DNA of 64,000 nt from Dasyornis broadbenti (GCA_013397935.1 VZRN01005381.1:63081-127080), one strand, 5' to 3'. Shown: positions 36,339 through 47,810, counted from the stretch's first letter. Program-made: numbers and translations. The notes: generated by a model from the letters alone, not told the origin.

Positions 36339-39300
36339 GTAAGGCAGACTTTGTATATAGTTTTTGTTTTCTTCCAGAATTTCTAGTAGCTTGCTCTAGG
36401 CTGTGTCCTGCTTAACATAAGAATTTTATGAGATTGAGGCAATAACACATCCTTCATTTTTGGGCTTTGTTTTAAAGTAAAGCAAGCAGTGTCCACCAAA
36501 GCTGTCTTTACCTAAAACTTCAAATGACTGTTGCAGTAATGGATATTTTCTGTCCAGTTGTGAATACACTAATAAAATATGTTGTTAATTTAATTTTTTT
36601 TATTCTAAATTTCAATAAAAGTTTCAAATTATTTAAATTTTGCACTAAAAAGGAGGGGAGAGTTTACAGAGTAAGCTTGAAACAAGATGGGGGGAAGAAA
36701 AAGATAAATACATGTGCACTGACATAAAATAAAAAGATTTTCTGTGGATTTCAATAACTACCTCAAGAGAGTGTTTACTATAACTGTGTGTCAAGAGGTT
36801 ATCAGTGAATTTAACCCTTGCTACTTAATTTTCAGGTGCTCAGCTGCATATTCTTCATGCATTTCATATACAGAGCTCTTAAGAGTGATACCAGCGGGCA
36901 CACACAGGATAAAGTTGTATATGATGGAGAGATTCATATTGTGCATAAAATGTCTATCACATGTAGGAGAAAAAAAGCAGGTGTCAAGGGTTTGCTCATA
37001 CAAAAAGCATAATGTGCTTATTTGTATGCTCAGATCCAAACAGACTCTTTTCTAGGCTGACAGTTATTTCCTTACAGTCCTGATGGGGATCCAGACTTAG
37101 GAGGTAACTAAACAGACACATCTATGATGAAGATAGTTTGATGTTAAAAATTTTCAGTAAGGACATCTCTGAAGTAAAGACATACTTGTCTCCTGTGCCT
37201 GAGGGAAGTTTGACTATTTAGTATTTTTATTTTACTTTTCCCTACGATTTCATTTATTTCCCTTTCTCTCTCTCTCTTCTATCCTCTCACCTCTGTGTCC
37301 TGAGAAAAGAATTTCCTTGGTTGGAGGGGATTTTTTTATAAGTATAGGTAAATAAGAAGCTCTTACAGAAGAAAACAGAACTTGAGTTCTGAGTTTTGTG
37401 TGAGGATGCTACTTTTTTTTTTTCCCCAAAGGACATTAAAATGTTTTTAAAAGAAACATTTAAATATGTACTGTTATAGGAAAAAATATTTTCATTTTAT
37501 AGAAGTGTCTATCTCATTTTATCAGTCTCACAGTCTACAATAGTCTGTGTGAATATTGTTATGATGTTATTTTGCTAAACATATTTATAGAACTGAGGAA
37601 AGAACTTTGTAATTTATTTAATAGTATTAACATAAAAATAAGGAGTAAATTTAAAGATTAACCCTGATCTTCTAATAGAAAAGTCTAAGGTACATGTGAT
37701 ATATCCACATGATTTTCTATGCTTTAATTTCCTGATTTATTTCTCTTCAAAGGCAGAAGGATATTTTAATCTTATTTCAACTTATTAGAAAACTTAAAAG
37801 AAGTGTACAACAGGCAAAATGTTTTTCTAGCCCTGCATTCTTTTGAAGATATTCTGAAAAATACATGTAACTTTTGCAACTTTCTCTCCCCCCTCCATTC
37901 ATTTGGAGCAACTTATTCCACTTTACTGCTTTTCAATATACATACTTCACTATAATGCATTATGGGAACGTACGTGCCTTAAGTGTTATAGCTTGATGCC
38001 TTTTCACTGTTATTTGAAGAATGGTGAATCTTCACACATCTAATAACACCTGAAAGGTAAATCAGCAGTTGCAAGTTTAATAGCTGCTAAGTGCAAACTT
38101 TTACAAAATGCAATTACTGGAGTTCAAAGTCTGCTCTTCTTGCTTCCAGTGAATCATAAGTTATTCATGATGTCTCTCTGTGACACGTTCACGCTAGTCA
38201 TGTTGAGAAGATAATGCACTTTTATTCACAGAATTTTCAACTGGGTTTTTGCTCTCACTTTGAGCCAGTCCTTTGAAGTCACAGGAACACTTCTATTAAA
38301 CTTGTCATTGGATCAGGGCTTCTGTGAGGAAAAATCAGGTAGCATAGTACAAAGACAAATACACAGGCATTGTGTGTTTTTTATTGCGTAAAATAGAAAA
38401 GATTAGCTAAATGGATGTGATCACTTCGGCCATTGAAATAATTCCCTAGTATTACAGCAAATAATATTTTTAATTACATATTTATCACTGGTGTATTCTG
38501 TTTTCATTTCTTTCAGATTTCAAAGGTGATTTGTGTAAAGCAAAATAAGAATCAATTTTTAATACCCTCATTTCAATTCTGTTAATTTACTAAATCAAAT
38601 AGCTGGATAAAATGCACAAAGTACCTTGCAATGCAAAGTATCTTCCCATGCAAATCAAAATATTAATCTCTGTTCTTTGAGATAAAAATATTGCCACATT
38701 TCCCACACTGCAGAGGCATCAGAACAACTGAAATTGATTCTGCTTTCATGTAGGCCAGACATGCATTTTTCCTTTTCATTAAAGAGAAATCCTAAGACGT
38801 CTAAACTTCTGACTTATGTTCCCCAAATAAGGGATTAATTTGCATGGCCTAAATGAAGCTTTGGGGGAGGAAATGCACAAAAGATTCAAAGTGATGATAG
38901 ATTGCTGAAACTAGTTTAGGCTGAAACATTTGTTAACAGTGAGAATAAATATGTAATATGTGAGAAAGAATGCATGGAAATTATCAGGAAATACAGACAT
39001 GGTAGGGCATCCAGAGATGAAGATATGTGAAGAATGCTAGAGGGAGTAAATAACTCTCCTGAAAAGAGCAACAGAAAAAACAGTCATGGAAATATTGGCA
39101 GAAATTTAAATAGGGAGATGATATAAAAAGTTATATTTAGTCTCCCACCAATACCCTTATGTTATCAATTGTTATCCAAGGGTAACAAGAGTCAATGGGA
39201 AGTGAGGAAGAGCTGTGCATTATCTATTTCATGGCTCTTCTAAAGTGCCTTACAAAAAGTTTTGGAAGAGAAAACAGCTGCATACTGGAAAGTAGCTGAC

Positions 39301-39772
39301 TGCTAGACTTTACAGTCTAAAACAAGATGGTCATCAGCATATGTTTAGCAACTACTGTTTTATATTAAAGTGTGAATGTTAGCTGTTTCTTATAAAGAAA
39401 TGAACTGACACACAGCAAAGTTTATATATTCAACAGTGTAGGTAGAGATACAGTTAATTAAAACTTAAATGCATTTAATATCGCCAGATCCTATTGAGGA
39501 AGAATATTCTCCAACTGAGACGGCTAACTAAGGTAAATTTTGCTATTTATTGGTCTCAAAAAAATCAGAAATCCATTACAGTCTTTGCATACTTTTAAAA
39601 ATTCCTGTCTGGACCCCGCCCTCTGAGTCCTTCACTCTAGAGCCCAGCTCAGCAAACTGGCCAGCCTACTGCCGAAAATTCTCTTGGTCTTTTCAGGCAA
39701 ATGGATCCCATCACTCCCTAATAAGCTACAATAATTTTTACAACTTTAATGAAAATTTCATATTGTTTCAGA
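36339..39772. other. AT-rich unique sequence, some possibly regulatory
   Basis: It holds a 103-codon frame at 36744-37055 (+) without a recognisable domain, a (TC)n run near 37262-37278, and unique sequence at about 38000-38350 and 38560-38900 that looks like candidate conserved non-coding DNA. No gene is supported. Confidence 0.4.
38640..38850. promoter_or_regulatory. Possible enhancer segment with two octamer (POU) motifs
   Basis: A perfect octamer ATGCAAAT at 38648-38655 is followed by TATTAATC. The reverse octamer ATTTGCAT lies at 38838-38845, next to GGATTAATT. Paired octamers with adjacent homeodomain cores are typical of POU/homeobox-bound enhancers. Function is inferred from motifs only. 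Confidence 0.25.
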
Positions 39773-40165
39773 ACTTGTGGAATGATGTAGGTTGAAAATG
39801 CCTCTGAATATCGAGTTCATTCATTAAACTAACATTGTCAATTTCACTACTAAACCACATCCCTAAGCACCACATCTATTTTTAAAATGCCTCCAGGACT
39901 GAGGGCTTAACAACTTCTCTGGGCAGCTTGTTCCTGTGCATGATGACACTTCCAGTGTAGAAATTTTTCCTGTTATCCAATTTAAACTTCTCCTGGCACA
40001 ATCTGAAGCTGTTTTCTCTTGTCCTATCATTTGCTACTTGGGAGAGGAGACCGACCTTCACCTCTCTACCACCTTTTTAAGTTATAGAGAGCAGTAAGGT
40101 CCCCTCTGAGCCTCCCTTTCTCCAGACTAAATAACTCCAGCTCCCTTAGCTGCTCCTCAAAAGAA
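39773..40165 (-). mobile_element. CR1 LINE 3' fragment, antisense
   Basis: The CR1 3' portion in reverse: 'gtaggttgaaaatgcctct' and 'atcgagtt' (3' UTR), 'taaaccacatccctaagcaccacatct', 'aaatgcctccagga', 'tgggcagcttgttcc', 'cttgtcctatcattt.ctacttgggagag', 'ctgagcctccctttctccagactaaa' and 'agctgctcctca'. Moderately diverged, 5'-truncated just inside the ORF2 end. The overlapping start of this element and the 81-codon frame at 39550-39795 are unrelated. Confidence 0.92.
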
Positions 40166-40754
40166 GGAATTCTTCCTTTCTGAGGAAAATTGTGCCATAC
40201 AAAACATTTATGGAAATGTAAACATATATAACTTCAACAATGCTGCTTTCTTTTCATTTTCTCTACCCCTGCCCTGTCTCACCGTCCCCTGCCTTTCTCA
40301 TCGATGGTAAAATATATGAAAAATGTAAAAATATATGAATAATCTAAACAAATTTCAAGTATTACCTTTTGTTTCAGCTGTTATCTTCAGACTCAGGAAA
40401 CATGAAAATTAAATGTAAAAAAACCTATTTGATCTAGAGGACCTTAGCCTCAGTTTTGTACCTGTCTAGATGCATTCTTCCTTTTATAATTTGAGGGACA
40501 GAGAGAAGGGGGAAAAGCAAAAGTGAAGGTTGATATGAGGAAGGGGGATGAGAAGGAGAAAATAGAGGGAGAAGGAATGGGACAAGGAGAGCAAAGGAAA
40601 CAATAGCACGTCATTATCCTAACTGAAGTATTCTACCAGTACTCTGCAATTACTTTTTTTCTTTCCTTTAAATTTTCTTCATGTTCTTTACATGCTTACA
40701 TATGTGTGGTCTAAACATGCTATAAATCAGATCCTTCAGAGCACATTTGAAGAT
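40166..40754. other. Unique sequence with polypurine tract
   Basis: The main feature is a GA-rich low-complexity purine run at about 40491-40600 (GAGG/AAGG units on +). Nothing else is recognised. Confidence 0.6.
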
Positions 40755-40902
40755 ACTAGATGAAAGTAAATGAATTAGAGCATGGTGCTAAGGATACCAA
40801 GGTTGTGGGTTTGATCCTTGAATGGGCCATTCACTTCAGAAATGGACTCGATCCTTGTGCATCCCTTCCAACTCAGTATTCTGTGGTTCTGGGATTCTGT
40901 GG
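40755..40902 (+). mobile_element. tRNA-Ile-headed SINE with CR1-like tail (TguSINE1-like)
   Basis: The left half follows a tRNA-Ile gene: 'ttagagcatggtgctaa', 'accaaggttgtgggttt', a B box 'ggtttgatcct' at 40808-40818, and the acceptor-stem end 'gggcca' at 40824-40829. The expected A-box side (about 40755-40775) is degraded. The right half, 'ggactcgatccttgtg.atcccttccaactcag.attctgtg', is a CR1 3' tail. This composite is the architecture of the songbird SINE TguSINE1, mobilised by CR1 machinery. Anticodon and cloverleaf are ruined, so it is not a working tRNA gene. Confidence 0.85.
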
Positions 40903-41101
40903 ATGATGAGGATTCTTGTAGTCAGTTTAAGAAATCATCATCGCTTCATGGAATAAGAAATTCCATCACTTTATTTCTCCTGGGATATAGTTGTGCCTGA
41001 AATGTTAGGCACTTGAGCTATACCAGCTGACTATGCTGCCTGAATGGAGTTGTCCTCTGTGGTTCTTATTAATTTGCTTTCCTGTTTCCAGCAGCACCTG
41101 A

Positions 41102-41106
41102 GCCTC
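41102..41106. repeat. Possible target-site duplication GCCTC (left, diverged)
   Basis: GCCTC precedes the TG terminus of the LTR; GCTTT follows the other end at 42158-42162. The two differ by two C/T transitions, which fits an old duplication but is not decisive. Confidence 0.4.
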
Positions 41107-42157
41107 TGTGAGAGACTGAAATGTTAATGGTTAATGACTCAAACAATCGACCATTTGCAAGAACAGCAGAGTACCTTACTGAGGCCAGGTTTGTACCCTT
41201 CCCCCACAACTGAAGGGGAGAAGGAGAGTTTTTTGTCTTTGGTAGTGAAACCTCTGATCTGTATGAGACAGAAGGAGTGCACACCCACCACCAGAGGCTA
41301 CAAGCTGGGTTTTGAGCCACATAAAGGTGGAGGCCCTAAGAAGCAGACCTGCAGAGGTGAAATAGTGCTGTTTTATCATGCCAATGTACTCCCTTACACA
41401 ACTGGCTCAGGTGTAATACTCCTCCCTCCCCCTCAGGGGAGGTATCAGGACATTCACAGGTAGACCTGAAAAGTCCCTTCTGATGGGGCACAACCCTTCA
41501 TTCCTTCATCCCTTCTGATGGGGCACAACTGACTCAGCTACACTTATGTGAGAGGCAGCTGTCACGTCTTAAGGTGTCACAAACCATTTAAGACCCCCGA
41601 AATGCCCCCAGACTCATTTTTGGAGCCTTTTGCCAGAGGACTGTGCATGATCCACAGTGTTGCAACAGACAGTGTTAAACTCCCTCCATCAGGGGAGGTA
41701 CCTGGGCATTTCCACCTGAACCCAAATGTATATTAACCCATTAAACTTGGTGTTTCATGGGCTTCCCCCACCCCTAACAGATCCAGACTGGGACCATTAC
41801 TTCAACCAATGGACATTGAAATCGCAACAGTCAAGTCTTGGCCTTGGATCCATGAGTGGTGATATCTTTCTACTCTTATCTTTTCTTTCTCTTTCTTTCT
41901 TTTCCTTACACATTTTTGGAAGTGTTATTTTTGTGCTTTTACATTGCTATATTTCTATAGATAATAACCAAAATGGCGCTACATACCTCCTTTGGATTGC
42001 AACCAAATTGTTCTAAAAAACCCCTATACACACACACATATATATTTATATATATTTATAGCCACTGATCATTCAGTGTTGTTTCACTCCAATCCACCCC
42101 AAGGGATCTAGTAATAGGAACCTGAGTTATCCTTGCCTTCACAGGCAGGTTGTACCA
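41107..42157 (+). mobile_element. Solo ERV LTR (1051 bp), sense on +, partner of 31782-32668
   Basis: It begins TGTGAGAG and ends at CCA, with boundaries set by alignment to the inverted copy at 31.8-32.7 kb. In the sense direction it has an ATTAAA polyadenylation-type signal at 41740-41745, a T/C-rich stretch near 41870-41910, 'agataataaccaaaa', 'ttgttctaaaaaacccc' and a CA/TA simple repeat at 42029-42060. It is longer than its partner partly because of an internal direct repeat: the unit at 41474-41494 recurs at 41509-41529. No internal retroviral genes adjoin it. Open frames at 41134-41463, 41548-41736 and 41726-42016 are accidental. Confidence 0.88.
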
Positions 42158-42162
42158 GCTTT
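42158..42162. repeat. Possible target-site duplication GCTTT (right, diverged)
   Basis: Pairs with GCCTC at 41102-41106 with two transitions. Confidence 0.4.
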
Positions 42163-42429
42163 TGTGGCACTTTATTGAATAGCTACCCTATCCTTGTTTG
42201 TAACTCATCCTGAGAGTTGAAAGCTGACTTCTACATCTGCTTTTGCTGCTCCAGACATGCCTCCACATTTTGGAGAGCAAATCCCTGGTGTAAGGATCTG
42301 CTTCAAAAAGCATATATCGACCGCCTCATCTCTCATTTGGGTGATCCATTAAATATTTGAAGTGTCATGTGTTTTAAAAATGCTACATACCGATGCAAGC
42401 AGCACACAGGGTTTTAGAAGATTAAAGCA

Positions 42430-42890
42430 AAAATACTAAGCAGAGAACAGAGTGATGAAGAATGATAATGTACATTAGTGATTGCATTTCTATGCTAAAG
42501 TAAGCCTCTCCTGGGCTAACTTGTTATGCAGATATTTCCCCTTTGGTTGACAGAGTACATCTGTTTTTGTTAGTCTCCTTGTTGTGCATAGCATATTTTA
42601 CAAACCAAGCAATTAAAAAGGAGAATTTTGTCTTGATGTGCTGATGCTATGATGACTTGCTATTGGAATAAGATATTTTGCAATCAATAGTTAATTCTAA
42701 AATTATACCCAAGAAAAACAAACACATATTCCCCCTCTGCATGTAATTAGTACGAATCTTGTATCTTTCAACAGGGAAAAGAAAGACACCCTCCATAATA
42801 CACATTCTAATTACAAATTAATCCAATAGCTGAGAAAAAAATTAAGAATGCAAAATGAGGTCACCCTTGATAATAAGATTTTTTTTTCTT
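42430..42890. promoter_or_regulatory. Candidate conserved non-coding element with homeodomain sites
   Basis: Unique, high-complexity AT-rich sequence with clustered homeodomain cores: TAATTAG at 42744-42750, CTAATTA at 42807-42813 and ATTAATCC (a TAATCC, OTX/PITX-type core) at 42817-42824. No repeat or open frame explains it. It has the look of a developmental enhancer, but conservation cannot be judged from one sequence. Confidence 0.25.
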
Positions 42891-44858
42891 GAAGCTGTTA
42901 TTTGTAAACCTCTTTTTGCCTAGGGGTACTGTTGTCAGTGTGTTAAAGACTGATTGTTTTAACTTCTGCTTGTTAAAGAGAGGATAAACCTTTAATTCAT
43001 AAACAGACTTCATTTATTCCTGCCTTTGTCACTACAATTTTGTTCCTATAATTTAGTCTCTTTGGGGCTAGTCTGTATGATCATTTGAAACATGGTCTAA
43101 AAGTCAGCAACCTTTCTATATCACCAAGTAACACTTTATTTGATGAAATGCAACCTTCCATTTTACTGGTAGCTCTCCTACTTGTGGAGCTGGTAGGATT
43201 TTGATTCTTACTCCTGACTTGTCAAATAGTTCAGGTTTGACTCATTTAACTCTTCATTTTACTTTTTGGTAAATGATTTTGTAGCTTAAGGGAAGAAATA
43301 TTTTAATAATTTTTATTGTAGTATCTCTTTTTTTTTTTCTTCTAAGTTATCAGATAACAAAGTGGCTATTACTACAGTTGTGGACTCGATCTCACTGCAC
43401 TGCCAGATATGAAATGGGATTGATAACTTTCTTTGACTTCAAGACACAATTTTTTGATTATGGAAAGAACTGGTAAGAGATTTTAGACAGTTTTCATTCG
43501 TGTATACTAAAATAATATCTATTAATCAAAACCTTTTTCATGGTCATTAGAACAATACTCTTCATTACATACTCACTTTTCATTTTGGAAAGGCATTTCT
43601 ACAAGCAAGGTGAATATCTGCCTACTTCTGTTGGTTGACTGTAGTGTCTAGAAACCTAACTGGTATATCTGGATTCTTATCAATTAGATATGTCATTCCA
43701 GCATGTAAGTACTTCACTAGTATTAAAGGTAATGTTTACTCATTAAATGTGTGCAATTGTCAAAAAAGTAACTGTTCCGGGGTATTACACGGGAAATATT
43801 GCATTTGTCAATTTAAATATTTGGTAAAAAATTGAACAAAGTGTATAAAACTAGTATAAAAGTGTTTAAAAATTGTATAAAAATATAAGAACTGTATAAA
43901 ATTCAATAAAGTATATAAAACTTGTTGGGATGGAATCAGGCCATATAAAAAATTATAGGAAAAAAGTCAGCCTCCCTATTAAGATAACTCAGATTTATTA
44001 TTGCTGTATATGATGTTAATTTACCATATCTGCTAACATATGTACCATTAATTTTGTTATCAAAGTGAAGTAACTGGAGCTAGGCAGAAAATCTCCAAGT
44101 TCGTCTAATAGTGACGTGTATTTTATAAATACAAAAGAAAGTAGTGTTTCTCCAACCTACTTCAAATACTTCATAAATAATTGTCACAGGACAAACCTGC
44201 TTAAGCAAGATGTCTACGTTTCTAATGTAAAAGCTTTCTGTTTTCAGTTTTACCCTAGATTGATAGACAAATATGCAGTTGGATTAGACTACAAAATGTT
44301 GCCTCTTGGCCATTTAGATAGACACAGAGGGATACACAGAAGAATCATTATTCGACTGAAGTAGCCAGGTTTTTGTTTTGCTAAACTTATTTTTACATAG
44401 CAAAATTGCTTCAGAGCAAACAGGCATTCTAAAGCTGAATATTTTAAAGAATAAAATGAAAAAATGAAAAAAATTACTTGAGAAGTTTATTCAGGTGCAA
44501 GATAACTGGAATATGCACAGTGGGCAAAATGTTACTGTAATAAGTCTATGGGAAATCCTGCAGTGAATTTCACTGTGAATTATTGGACATACTGAAGACA
44601 GTTATATAGGGAGTACACTCAACAGGTTTTGTTCAGAGTATTTGCCCTCGTTGACTAAAACAGCTACACAGCTTCTTAGAGTCACTACTGTTGTGTAAAT
44701 ACCTGCATTAGAATCGTTCAGATGAGTCTTCATGGTTTTTATAAGAATTTGAATTATTTGGCTGATACTTGCCAAACTGGACAGAAGGTATAAAGGCTCA
44801 AACAGCTGCAATTATATTATAATTATAAAATAGGTATAATGTTATTATTATTAATATT
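42891..44858. other. AT-rich unique sequence with GTATAAAA-rich tract
   Basis: A splice-like open segment at about 43339-43470 and another at 44248-44364 were examined and not accepted as exons. Otherwise there are only short frames and the irregular repeat listed at 43841. Confidence 0.45.
43841..43921. repeat. Irregular (GTATAAAA)n-like tandem repeat
   Basis: Seven or so diverged units of GTATAAAA/GTTTAAAA spaced 8-16 bases apart over 80 bases. Probably a decayed minisatellite; the TATA-like look is a by-product. Confidence 0.7.
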
Positions 44859-45116
44859 GCCATCCAGAGGTACTGGACATGCTCAAGAATTAGGTTGGTA
44901 TGAATTTCATGAGGTTCAACAAGGCCAAGTGCAAGGTTCTTCACCTGGACCAGAGCAATCCCCAGTGTCAATAAAGGATGTATAAGGATGGAATTGAACA
45001 CACCCCTGTCAAGAAGGACTTGGGGGTTCAGGTGAATGAAAAATTGGATGTGAGCAGGTAATGTGTGCTTAGAGCCCAGAAAGCCAATTGTATCCTGAGC
45101 TACATCAAAAAGTGAA
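44859..45116 (+). mobile_element. Internal CR1 ORF2 fragment, sense on +
   Basis: It matches the ORF2 segment after the RT active site: 'catccagagg.actggaca', 'catgaggttcaacaaggccaagtgcaaggt', 'aaggacttgggggt', 'gcccagaaagccaattgtatcctg'. Both ends are cut within coding sequence, so the 3' UTR and tail are missing. This is unusual for a target-primed insertion and suggests later deletion. The 140-codon minus-strand frame at 44798-45220 is antisense read-through. Confidence 0.88.
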
Positions 45117-46998
45117 TGTTTTAACTCATGCTGCTCAGAGTGAATTACAGTAATTTGAGAACATATCCTTATTTGAAAATAGTAAGAGTTATATTCAACA
45201 TATTTTTCTGACAAGTACAAAAATCAAGGAAATCTCGTTCGATTAGATATATCTTATAGCATGTTTGTCTTTGAAGCGTTGCAGAAAAATGGTGCTAATA
45301 ATGCAATGACTTTGTATTTCCTTGAGAGAAAAAGATTGCACCAACATAGATTTTGTAATAAATATGAGAGAGAAAATTGTTCCTACCCTGTAGTATCATT
45401 ATTGTGGTGATTGGTGGTCTCTGTGATTAAGGTTGCTTCCAAGTTTCCTGATAAAGCTTTATTTTAGTTGTTAAGACTTCACCCTTGAAAATTGCTTTGT
45501 CTTGGTAATAGCCAGCTATAATCTAATTGCAAAGGACAAGGATCTTTTTAGGTTTGAAGAAAATATGGAAAATTCATATGTTTTAAATTTTCACAGTAAA
45601 ATGACTGTTTGAAATGTTGTTTAAAAATTGTGTATCTTCAGTTTATCATAGGCAATGTAGCTTTTTACAAGTTTTGTATTATTTTTTAATAAAAATCTCT
45701 CCTTACATACTTATTTGTATGTTAGGGATCTCTTTGTTCCACAGTTATACAATGCTGCTTTTTTTTTTTTTTCAAAGTAGAAATAAAGTAAATACAAAAT
45801 AAAGACAAAAAAAAAAAAAAAAAGGCAGTATTTGCCATTCTACTTAGAAATGAAGAAATACATAGTTTCATATTGGAATGGTCTGGCACTGTGGGTCTAG
45901 TTATATTGTGCTGAAAACACATAGGAAAGCTTTAAAAATACTTGTGTTTAAAAAGAATAAGGCAAATTAATAAAAAAAATATTATTGTTGTATTGAACAG
46001 CTTCATATCTTATCCTAGTGCTGTGATGCCAGATTTCTTCACAGCAACATAACTAAATAAAGGATTGGGGTTTTTTCTGTACTAAAAAGACCAAAATCTT
46101 ATAAAACATATATGTTCTCATATTTTACAAGCTCTCTTTCATACACACACCTAAGACACTTACATGTTAACTTACACAAGCCAAAGTATCATGAGCAATT
46201 TTTCTCTCTGCAACATTTTAAATGAAGGATCCTGCTGAATAAGATCTATTAAGCATCCATACACTTGGTAGGTAATCAATAAAATGAAAGTAAAACCCTG
46301 ACATTCCACCTCTCCAAGGAAATACAAAGGGGAAAGAGCTCCAAGAAAGGAGAGTATCCTATTAACATAAAGTAGAAAGAAGCAGTACTAAATAAAAAAT
46401 AACAGTGATGATGTTTTGTTATGTACAAGAGAAAATTCTTGGAAGATAATCATGTAATAACTGAAGAAATTTTTTGGATGTTCCATGTCTTTAGGATTAT
46501 CAAACTATAGTTAACTGTCCCTGGAGTAAGTGCTCATGCTAAAGTAAGGCTCAAACTTCCAGGGTTAGCACAAATTACAGCCTAGAAAGTACAGGAAGAG
46601 GGCATTAGACTTTGTGTAAAGAAGGGATAAAAGGAGCTGTATAGGAGACAGGAGAAGCTGTTTGAAAATCCCCCATCCACTGTAGAATGGAGTCAATTGT
46701 TTGTACTAGAAATAACTTTTCTTGTAGGTGACATACGGGAACTTAGCAGTGCTCCTGTGATTAACCATAAGAGAGAGCAGTGTGAGCAGTTCTTGGCATG
46801 ACTGGAGAGCAGATCATGGGACAACCACCAGGAACAGCAAGAGGCAGAATAAAATGTATCAAGGAGCACAGCAAAGCTTAAAAGGATGACCAGCAAAAGA
46901 AGCAGAAAGAAACAACGCACTGCACTATTCAGCAGAACCTATTGATTACACAAGGTCATTTTTTTGCTTTGATTAGGCTTTGGATGGTTGGTATTTTT

Positions 46999-47031
46999 TA
47001 TTATTACTATTACTATTACTATTATTATTAT
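46999..47031. repeat. (ATT)n / (ACT) trinucleotide repeat
   Basis: About ten trinucleotide units, ATT with interspersed ACT. On + it yields a run of leucines in the frame 46980-47216, which is why that frame looks membrane-like. Confidence 0.9.
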
Positions 47032-47773
47032 CCTTACTGTTGTTCGTTTATTGCAACAAGATGAAGTCCCACCAAACCCAGCAGTCCCATTTCCGGAAAA
47101 AGAAGCTAACTGTAATTGTATTTAAGATATTCTACTTTGACTTGTTTCATCACCTATTCATGCTTTCTTTCTTTAAAACACTTCACTTGGGTGAAGTTCC
47201 CATCCAAACCTTGTGAAAATTAGACCAAAATTCTTGATGATTAGGTCATGGTTATGAGTGAAGAAATTTTTGTTGTTTTTTCTCATGTTTTTGGATGTAA
47301 AATCAGGTCAGGCTTTTAAAACTGAACCTGGATGATGGTGTTAGCTGTCAATTTTTGACACAGTGGTCACACAATCAAGGCCTACAGCCACAAATCTGAA
47401 CTGCAGAGTCATGAAAACAGCCCAGTGAGGTGATTTGCTCACACTAAGTGCACAGCCAAATTGATGGATGACTACTGATTAGTAAAAATTTATTCTTGTG
47501 AGGATTAAAGTGAAATACCAATATACACGTTGTAGGCATTTATAGGTTCATCATGTTGAAAAAAGGAAACTTGCTATCTTAGGTCCCACCAATGGCAAGT
47601 CTCTGCTATGTTGCATAGCCTACCTTAGTACTTAAAAATGAACCTGAGCTTGATTTAACTCATGTACCCAAAGCAAACCTGATCTTGATCTACATCTCCC
47701 CATGGAAGAAAAAGTACTTCTCAGCTAAAATCATGACTTCCTTGTTAAATGAAGTCTTTTTCTGTCATTTCAG

Positions 47774-47810
47774 GGTGCTGTGCAACACTTCCTGTTTTAA
47801 AGAAAATTCT
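47774..47810 (+). other. Candidate 37-nt micro-exon with consensus splice sites
   Basis: The pyrimidine-rich tract TTTTTCTGTCATTTCAG precedes and TCT|GTAAGTATG follows, both close to consensus. Two frames are open across the 37 bases; one reads VLCNTSCFKENS. The length (2+33+2) could accept the exit phase of the 36289-36338 candidate. No parent protein is recognised. Confidence 0.2.

Noticed and set aside
40771..40829. Possible tRNA-Ile gene
   Set aside because: The A-box half is degraded, the anticodon loop carries an insertion and the 3' side runs directly into a CR1-like tail; it is the head of a SINE.
43339..43470. Open segment between a TTCTAAG acceptor-like site and CTG|GTAAGA donor
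   Set aside because: The acceptor is weak (AAG rather than CAG/TAG), only one frame is open and the peptide is unrecognisable; below the standard used for the listed candidates.
43841..43921. Cluster of TATA-box-like strings as a promoter
   Set aside because: They form an irregular tandem repeat in AT-rich DNA with no initiator, CpG context or downstream gene.
44248..44364. 38-codon frame after TTTTCAG, ending in a stop, like a terminal exon
   Set aside because: No upstream exon with matching phase was found, no family signature, and no polyadenylation signal at convincing spacing.
44798..45220. 140-codon minus-strand open frame
   Set aside because: Antisense read-through of the CR1 ORF2 fragment at 44859-45116.
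46693..46920. 75-codon minus frame with a leucine-rich, signal-peptide-like start
   Set aside because: It has no mature-domain signature, splice context or conservation evidence; hydrophobic starts are common by chance in AT-rich DNA.
46980..47216. 78-codon + frame with a poly-Leu membrane-like segment
   Set aside because: The leucine run is encoded by the (ATT/ACT)n microsatellite.
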